Shown piece by piece: positions 22,601 through 27,015 of a stretch of DNA of 27,015 nt. The first letter of the stretch is position 1; each line of letters starts with the position of its first letter. Both the position numbers and the translations under genes were made by a program. The stretch is taken from positions 1 to 27,015 of the IMG/VR virus record IMGVR_UViG_3300028025_003971. One strand, given 5' to 3'. Under the pieces are notes generated by a model. It saw nothing but the letters and a program-made list of their open reading frames with translations. It ran no database searches and was not told the DNA's origin. The DNA comes from a virus.

Positions 22601-23641
22601 AACAATATCAATATTAATGATGCATCATTTAAGATTGCAACACTTAATGCAAATGTAAAATCAACTACAATAACAATTAAAGGTATTGATGTATTGCCTT
22701 ATGTGAACAGTGCATTTGGTGCAGCCAACTCTGCTGGAACATATGCTAACGGAGCGTTTAGTTCTTCCAATTCAGTATCTAGTTACGCAAACAGTGCGTT
22801 TATACAATCTAATTCTGCATTTGGTTCATCCAATTCAGCTAGTCTGTACGCTAATGGTGCATTTATCCAAGCAAACTCAGTTTACAACCAATCAAATAAT
22901 TTTGTTTGGCCACAAGCAAATGCTGCTTTCAATGCATCCAATTCAGCCAGTTCATATGCCAACTCTGCATTTGCAACAGCCAATACGGCTGACGATAAAG
23001 CAACCAGTGCTGGCCTATATGCCAACGGTGCTTTTGGTTCATCCAATTCTGCAAGTTCTTATGCAAATGCAGCCTTTGCACAAGCCAATGCGGCCTTTGC
23101 ACAAGCAAACACCGGCGGTGGCGGTGGTACAACAGACCAGTACGCACGAAATACAGCAAATGCTGCATTTGTAACAGCCAATTTAGCTTATAACACAATT
23201 GTTATCGCTAGTAATAGTGCATCAATTTATTATACAAGCAGAAACTTTACAGGTGATGGAAATACAAACACATTTACAATATCTGCTAACACAACAGCAA
23301 ATAGTATTCTTGTATTTGATAATGGTATTACACAAAATCCAATAGTTGATTATAGTGTATCAGGAACTACGTTAACATTTGTAGAAGCTCCAGCAAATGG
23401 ATCAATAATTCAAGTACGTGAATTGTTAAGTAATGTTCCAGTGGTTACAGAAAAGGCCAATTTAGCTTTTGATAGAGCTAATGCTGCGTTTGCAGCTGCA
23501 AACACTGGCGGATCGGATACATATGCTAGAGACACCGCAAATGCTGCATTCATTCAGGCCAATGCAGCATTCTCACAAGCAAATACAGGCGGCACATCAT
23601 TATCAAAGGCAATTGCAATGTCAATTGTTTTTGGATTCTAA
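19637..23641 (+). CDS. Giant Ala/Asn-heptad fibre with duplicated beta domains
   Basis: A 1334-residue protein starting 1 bp after the previous stop without a clear Shine-Dalgarno, so coupled. It alternates helical Ala/Asn heptads (A-N-x-A-x-x-x, as in ANGAFDRANAAYNAAN) with two kinds of beta domain. Type I (NFTGDGNTNTFSI, SILVFDNGITQNPI, DYSVSG, EAPATGTIIQIREL) lies at about residues 86-158, 629-701 and 1198-1270. Type II (GGTISGDVSITGNLSVLGN, DIGFVAHYNNGANAHTGLIR, EWQLFEEYTP) lies at about 302-424 and 902-1024, exactly 600 residues apart. The order is heptads-I-heptads-II-heptads-I-heptads-II-heptads-I-heptads, so the protein looks internally duplicated. It ends SKAIAMSIVFGF. The helical parts could form an alanine-packed trimeric bundle, the beta domains knobs along it. 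No enzyme motif or chaperone domain was found. Best read as a long, knobbed tail fibre. Confidence 0.8.
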   Translation: MQFTYIGNQSNKDVRIAGSFANGAFVTANSAASFANGAFDRANAAYNAANTSSTDSYARNTANAAFVTANLAYNTIFTSNNTAALYYITRNFTGDGNTNTFSISSNTSANSILVFDNGITQNPIVDYSVSGNNIIFVDAPANGTIIQIRELLSNVPVVTDNSNSAFDRANAAYATANAAFNAANTGSSSTDSYARNTANAAFVTANSAASFANGAFDRANAAYNAANTATDPWVRTQANNAYDAANSSGSFANGSFVTANAAATFANSAFDRANAGYNAANSAAAFANGAFTTANLKFNSSGGTISGDVSITGNLSVLGNTFSTSATQIVANDTLFIMGTGNYSGDVLDIGFVAHYNNGANAHTGLIRDSGTKEWQLFEEYTPEVGSNNNINITDASFKISTLNANVKSTTILIKNIDVLPYINNAYAAANSGASFANGAFDRANASYGVANTGSSFANGAFLTANSGASFANGAFVTANSASLFANGAFIGANSSFAAANSASLYANAAFDRTNAAFAVANSAASFANGAFSSSNSASSYANASFGAANSASLYANAAFAAANSGSSATSAFNQANAAFAQANAAYAQANTGGSSTDTYARSTANAAFSKANLAYDTIVTSSNTAALYYITRNFTGDGNTNTFSISSNTTANSILVFDNGITQNPITDYSVSGTTLTFVEAPATGTIIQIRELLSNVPVVTDNSNSAFDRANAAFIQANAVFSQSNNQVWPQANAAFDAANSASSYANAAFAAANSGSSATSAFNQANGAFDTANSASLYANGAFLASNTADGKAISASLYANGAFIAANTADGKAISASLYANGAFTSANTADSKAISASLYANGAFDVANSTSSFATGAFIKANSANVLAQASFDKANSAALFANGAFESANLKFNTSGGTISGDVSITGNLSVLGNTFSTSSTQIVANDTLFIMGTGNYTGDILDIGFAAHYNNGTNAHTGLIRDSGTKEWQLFEEYTPEIGGDNNININDASFKIATLNANVKSTTITIKGIDVLPYVNSAFGAANSAGTYANGAFSSSNSVSSYANSAFIQSNSAFGSSNSASLYANGAFIQANSVYNQSNNFVWPQANAAFNASNSASSYANSAFATANTADDKATSAGLYANGAFGSSNSASSYANAAFAQANAAFAQANTGGGGGTTDQYARNTANAAFVTANLAYNTIVIASNSASIYYTSRNFTGDGNTNTFTISANTTANSILVFDNGITQNPIVDYSVSGTTLTFVEAPANGSIIQVRELLSNVPVVTEKANLAFDRANAAFAAANTGGSDTYARDTANAAFIQANAAFSQANTGGTSLSKAIAMSIVFGF
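19890..20148 (+). repeat. Type I beta-domain repeat, copy 1 of 3
   Basis: It recurs in frame at +1629 bp (21519-21777) and +3336 bp (23226-23484). Against copy 2 it is identical at 19890-19957 (68 bp) and 20062-20148 (87 bp); against copy 3 it is identical at 19967-20030 (64 bp). The blocks do not overlap. Confidence 0.85.
20522..20910 (+). repeat. Type II beta-domain repeat, copy 1 of 2 in this gene
   Basis: The same domain recurs at 22322-22710, exactly 1800 bp downstream, with many synonymous differences. A more distant third copy is coded at about 16381-16680 in the 640-residue fibre. Confidence 0.85.
21519..21777 (+). repeat. Type I beta-domain repeat, copy 2 of 3
   Basis: Shares long identical DNA blocks with copy 1 at its two ends, but its middle (a TTTTTGATAATGG variant and ATAACGGACTATAG) differs from copies 1 and 3; it shares the TTLTFVEAP coding segment with copy 3. 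Confidence 0.8.
22010..22198 (+). repeat. 63-bp tandem repeat, three copies
   Basis: Units of 21 residues (ADGKAISASLYANGAFIAAN type) start at 22010, 22073 and 22136. The GCTATAAGTGCTAGTTTATA core is unchanged in all three, indicating a recent local expansion. Confidence 0.85.
22322..22710 (+). repeat. Type II beta-domain repeat, copy 2 of 2 in this gene
   Basis: Paired with 20522-20910 at a distance of 1800 bp. The protein sequence is nearly kept while third positions have drifted, so this duplication is older than the identical blocks of the type I repeat or escaped homogenisation. Confidence 0.85.
23226..23484 (+). repeat. Type I beta-domain repeat, copy 3 of 3
   Basis: Identical to copy 1 over 64 bp in the middle (23303-23366) but divergent from it at both ends, the reverse of the pattern between copies 1 and 2. 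Confidence 0.8.
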
Positions 23642-23650
23642 GGATTTAAA

Positions 23651-24010
23651 ATGGCAAACCCAAACATAGCAGCACTAACAACAATTAATGGAAATACACA
23701 AGTACAATCGGTAACAACATCAGCGACTTCGATTGCAAACAATCCTTCATCTAGTGGTAAAATATTAAAAATCAATTCGTTAATTATTTCCAATATTCAT
23801 GCAACTAGTGCGGCAGATATAACCGTTGATTTGTATAGAAGTGCAACTGCATATAGATTGGTTAGTACGATTTCAGTTGCAGCAGATACATCTTTTACAG
23901 CCATTGACAAAACACTTTCCATTTATTTGTTGGAAGGTGATGAATTGAGATTGACAGCAGGAACTAACAGTGTATTACAAGCCGTGTGTTCGTTTGAGGA
24001 GATCAGCTGA
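23651..24010 (+). CDS. Small beta-rich virion protein, paralogue of the protein at 19309
   Basis: A 119-residue protein with Shine-Dalgarno AAGGA overlapping the stop of the giant fibre. It begins ANPNIAALTTINGNTQVQSV, continues with NSLIISNIHATSAADITVDL and YRSATAYRLVSTISVAADTS, and closes with LEGDELRLTAGTNSVLQAVC and SFEEIS. The layout (first strand, ISN turn, ADxTVDLY, a strand ending in ADTS, EGDxLRLTA, final SFEEI) matches the protein at 19309 at low identity; I regard both as members of one small all-beta virion family common in marine myoviruses. Its leader also resembles that of the other copy. Its last bases contain GAGGAG, the ribosome site of the next gene, whose ATG overlaps its stop. 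Likely a virion decoration or fibre-attachment protein; not proven. Confidence 0.72.
   Translation: MANPNIAALTTINGNTQVQSVTTSATSIANNPSSSGKILKINSLIISNIHATSAADITVDLYRSATAYRLVSTISVAADTSFTAIDKTLSIYLLEGDELRLTAGTNSVLQAVCSFEEIS
23996..24001 (+). promoter_or_regulatory. Ribosome-binding site fixing the start of the LamG adhesin
   Basis: GAGGAG stands 8 bases before the ATG at 24010, which itself overlaps the previous stop (TGATG). It decides this start for a gene that is open at the window edge. Confidence 0.75.
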
Positions 24011-27000
24011 TGTTTAATGCCGGTGTTAGAGGCAAAAGAGCAAAAGATACAACAGGCCTTATTACAGTTGGTGAACATTTTAATCAACAACAATTTTTAA
24101 TACCTACTGTTACCCGTTTTGCGGTAACTGATGGCTCGTATGTTGACACAAATGATACCGCAGCAAACACAGTAGGTGGCCAAACAATCGTTTTGTATGG
24201 GTCAGGTTTCGCACCAGGTGCAACCGTTTTGGTTGGGTCTACTACGATAGGCGCAGTAACATTCCTGGATTCTGGTCGTTTAACATTCAGTTCTCCTGCA
24301 TTAGGTTCTGGTAGTTATACCGTTTTTGTTACCAATGCAAATGGTGGTACTGGTATTCTTGTTCCAGGTTTAGTTTATTCTGGTGTACCAACATTTACAA
24401 CAGCAGCTGGTTCATTGGGTAATGTGTATGAAACAACTGCAATCAATACAACAGTTGTTGCAACCGGTGATGAACCGATTACATATGCTTTATCTTCTGG
24501 TTCTTTGCCTTCAGGATCAACACTAAGTTCTGGTGGTACAATTTCAGGTACTGCACCTGTTGATGGTTCAAGTACAACATATTCATTTACAATACAAGCA
24601 TCTGATGCACAAAATCAAGATTCTGTTCGTTCATTTTCTCTTACAATCAACACAGATGTTGTTTCATTCTCATCACCAGCAAATAATACATCATATAATT
24701 TAACACAAAACTATAATATATCAAACGTAATAGTTACTGCAACTTCTGCGGCCGGTTATGGTGTATTGTACACATCAAGTGGATTGCCAACTGGTCTATC
24801 AATGAACACCTCTACAGGTATAATTTCTGGTACACCAACTATTCTTGCAAGTAATGCATCAATTATAACTGCAACCGCAAATACAACAAATAGAACTGCG
24901 GCACTATATTTGAACTGGACTATTAATCTTCCTGGTGACTTGTTTTGGAAATATGCTTCATTGTTATTGAGTGCAAATTCTGCGCCAAACGGAAACACTT
25001 TTAATACAGATTTAAGTACAATTAATAATGAAGTTGTGGTTACTGGAGACATAAGGCCAAGTGAATTTAATCCTTTTAAAGAAGGATATTACAGTAACAA
25101 TTTTGATGGTACTGGAGATTATTTAAGTTCAAATAATACAGGATATGCTTTTGGTACAGGCGACTTTACTATTGAATCATGGATCTATAGAACAGATACT
25201 GGAGTTCAACGAGCCATTGTTGACACCCGAGGTGGTGCCAGTAATGTTGGTGTGTTATTTTATATTACTACTAATAATAAATTAAATTTATTTGATGGTA
25301 CAACTGTTTGGTTAACCAGCAACAACACAATTTCAGCAAATCAGTGGGTGCATGTGGCGGCCGCAAGGTCTTCCGGAACAACTAAATTGTTTATTAACGG
25401 AACACAAGAAGCATCCGGTGCTGATGCTAAAACATATACAAGTGGTCCGAGTGGATTATATATTGGTAGACAATTTGGTAGCACTACTAATGATTGGGCA
25501 GGGTTTATTAGTAATTTAAGAATTATTAAAGGTAACGCATTATATACTGCGAATAACACACCAAGTACTACACCATTAACATATGTGGCCAATACTATAT
25601 TGTTAACGTGTCAATCTAATAAACTGATTGATAATTCAAATAATAATAGCACAATCACAAAAAACGGTGACACAAGAGTTAGTCCATTTGTTCCGTTTGA
25701 CGGTACACCAAAAACATTCACTGTACCTGGTGCAGATAATTACGGTATGTATTTTGATGGCACCGGGGATTATTTAACAGTTCCTAGTAATGCTAATTTA
25801 AATTTTGGTACAGGTAGTTTTACGGTAGAATTTTGGTGGTACCCAGCTTCAATTGCAACGGATCAAGGATTTTTGGGAGGCGACAGTGGATCCTACGATT
25901 TTTGTTGGAGAACATCTACTGGTTTCAATATAGGAAGAATTGCTACAGCATTTGATAATCAATTTGCTTTTACTCCTGCCGTTAATACTTGGTATCATGT
26001 AGCATACTGCCGTTCAGGAACTAGCATAAGAGTATTTGTTAATGGGGCACAAGTTGGTACCACTATTACAAATTCAAATTCCTATAATACGAATGGTAAT
26101 GGCTTAATTGTAGGTGGCTCTACATCATCTGCTCGTTTGATGACCGGATATATTAGTAACCTTCGTATAATTAAAGGCACCGCATTATATACAGGATCCA
26201 CATTAACTGTGCCAACTGAGCCACTAACAGCAATTGCCAACACCAGCTTATTGACCTGTCAAGCAAACACGGTAATTGACAAATCAACCAATGCATTTAC
26301 GATAACTACAACCGGTAATGCAGGGCCATCAAGAAACGGACCTTTTGCAAACACAACAACAGTTGATTTAGTTGGCAATGAAGGATCAGCATACTTTGAT
26401 GGCACTGGAGATTATTTAAGTATTGCAAATAATTCTGATTTTTCTTTAAGTGCTAGAAGTTATACAATTGAATTTTGGGTATATTGGAATAATTTGTCGG
26501 GTGAACAAGTTTTAGTTGAACGTTTTAGTGCTCCAAGTGGTCCAGGATATACATTTTATAAAAACGGATCAAATCAAATTTCTTTATATGGTTCTAGTAC
26601 TGTAGTAACAGGCACTACTGTGGTAACTACTAATACCTGGTATCATATTGCGCTAAGTTATAATGGAACAACTACACGTTTATTTGTTAACGGAACACTA
26701 GATGCGAGTGCTAATGCAAACCTTACAGACGGAGGTACTTCACTAATTATAGGTTCTCGTACCGGAGCAAGTGCCTTTTTTAATGGTTATATGTCTAATT
26801 TACGAATTGTTAAAGGCACCGCATTATACACAACACCTTTTGTTCCTACTTGGGCACCACTGACACCTGTGGCCAACACAGTATTGTTGACAACACAAAC
26901 AAATTCATCTTCAAATACAAAAGTGTTTGTTGATGAAAGTAATTTCAACAACATAATTACACCAACTGGAAATACAGCGTTAGGCACATTCACTCCATTT

Positions 27001-27015
27001 GGTTCTACATGGAGT
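24010..27015 (+). CDS. Adhesin with IPT/TIG, Ig-like and tandem LamG lectin-like domains (3' end outside window)
   Basis: The frame is open from ATG 24010 to the last base (1002 codons) with no stop, so the C-terminus is missing. Residues 1-33 are a basic head (MFNAGVRGKRAKDTTGLITV). Residues 34-125 look like an IPT/TIG domain (GGQTIVLYGSGFAPGATVLV, then VTNANGGTG). Residues 126-215 and 217-307 are two putative Ig-like (He_PIG type) domains with SGSLPSGSTLSSGGTISGTA and SGLPTGLSMNTSTGIISGTP. Then come three LamG/concanavalin-like units beginning at residues 365, 582 and 796, each with FDGTGDYL, an FTxExW strand, WxHxAxxR/WYHIALSY, LFxNG and a closing GxxSNLRIxKGxALYT. LamG folds bind sugars or proteins, so this is probably a receptor- or glycan-binding tail protein. 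The last visible residues are the linker that precedes each LamG unit, so a fourth unit probably follows. Confidence 0.85.
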   Translation, partial: MFNAGVRGKRAKDTTGLITVGEHFNQQQFLIPTVTRFAVTDGSYVDTNDTAANTVGGQTIVLYGSGFAPGATVLVGSTTIGAVTFLDSGRLTFSSPALGSGSYTVFVTNANGGTGILVPGLVYSGVPTFTTAAGSLGNVYETTAINTTVVATGDEPITYALSSGSLPSGSTLSSGGTISGTAPVDGSSTTYSFTIQASDAQNQDSVRSFSLTINTDVVSFSSPANNTSYNLTQNYNISNVIVTATSAAGYGVLYTSSGLPTGLSMNTSTGIISGTPTILASNASIITATANTTNRTAALYLNWTINLPGDLFWKYASLLLSANSAPNGNTFNTDLSTINNEVVVTGDIRPSEFNPFKEGYYSNNFDGTGDYLSSNNTGYAFGTGDFTIESWIYRTDTGVQRAIVDTRGGASNVGVLFYITTNNKLNLFDGTTVWLTSNNTISANQWVHVAAARSSGTTKLFINGTQEASGADAKTYTSGPSGLYIGRQFGSTTNDWAGFISNLRIIKGNALYTANNTPSTTPLTYVANTILLTCQSNKLIDNSNNNSTITKNGDTRVSPFVPFDGTPKTFTVPGADNYGMYFDGTGDYLTVPSNANLNFGTGSFTVEFWWYPASIATDQGFLGGDSGSYDFCWRTSTGFNIGRIATAFDNQFAFTPAVNTWYHVAYCRSGTSIRVFVNGAQVGTTITNSNSYNTNGNGLIVGGSTSSARLMTGYISNLRIIKGTALYTGSTLTVPTEPLTAIANTSLLTCQANTVIDKSTNAFTITTTGNAGPSRNGPFANTTTVDLVGNEGSAYFDGTGDYLSIANNSDFSLSARSYTIEFWVYWNNLSGEQVLVERFSAPSGPGYTFYKNGSNQISLYGSSTVVTGTTVVTTNTWYHIALSYNGTTTRLFVNGTLDASANANLTDGGTSLIIGSRTGASAFFNGYMSNLRIVKGTALYTTPFVPTWAPLTPVANTVLLTTQTNSSSNTKVFVDESNFNNIITPTGNTALGTFTPFGSTWS
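25102..27015 (+). repeat. Tandem LamG-unit repeat (about 215 codons each)
   Basis: FDGTGDYL starts at 25102, 25753 and 26395, distances of 651 and 642 bp. The closing SNLRI(I/V)KG segment is at 25510, 26155 and 26794. The units are related at protein level with moderate DNA similarity. Confidence 0.85.

Noticed and set aside
10424-25373. Two GCGGCCGC octamers (near 10424 and 25365) as possible signals
   Set aside because: Both encode Ala-Ala within alanine-rich protein (GCG-GCC-GC) and are far apart; coincidence of codon choice is enough.

Overview
The window is one continuous run of virion structural genes from a large tailed phage, almost certainly a T4-like myovirus of an aquatic bacterium. 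Evidence: every gene lies on the + strand, packed with gaps of a few bases or with ATGA/TGATG overlaps; a gp8-type baseplate wedge protein is followed by a giant DUF4815-type tail protein; the fibre genes carry Ala/Asn heptads, GELAYS-type N-terminal modules, an S74 intramolecular chaperone tail and LamG domains, a mix I associate with marine T4-like phages (cyanophages, pelagiphages and relatives); and T4-type late promoter boxes (TATAAATA, AATAAATA) stand before several genes. The DNA is AT-rich. The host cannot be read from this segment. No tRNA, rRNA, CRISPR, insertion sequence or integrase is visible.

Layout. 1-428: C-terminal end of an unidentified structural protein. 442-8187: baseplate block with gp8 and a 2122-residue DUF4815 protein. 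8190-14393: first fibre block, with a small coiled-coil protein, a 1472-residue fibre ending in an S74 chaperone, a 424-residue fibre with a receptor-tip-like end and a 93-residue assembly-chaperone-like protein. 14394-14512: the largest intergenic gap (119 bp), with two AT hairpins and the best late promoter. 14513-19279: second block of small beta-rich virion proteins, a 640-residue repeat fibre, a coiled-coil protein and a 308-residue fibre. 19309-24010: a 1334-residue Ala/Asn-heptad fibre with internally duplicated domains, bracketed by two related small beta proteins. 24010-end: an adhesin with an IPT/TIG domain, two Ig-like domains and three LamG-like lectin domains, open at the window end.

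How they fit together. The first block builds the baseplate periphery; the rest looks like an adhesin set built from a small stock of interchangeable parts. The same N-terminal module begins three proteins, a DGGxF C-terminus ends three, one beta domain occurs three times across two genes, and another occurs three times in one gene with a mosaic DNA identity pattern that suggests recombination between copies. No stretch longer than 119 bp lacks a gene. All identifications rest on reading the sequence and family memory; no database search was run.
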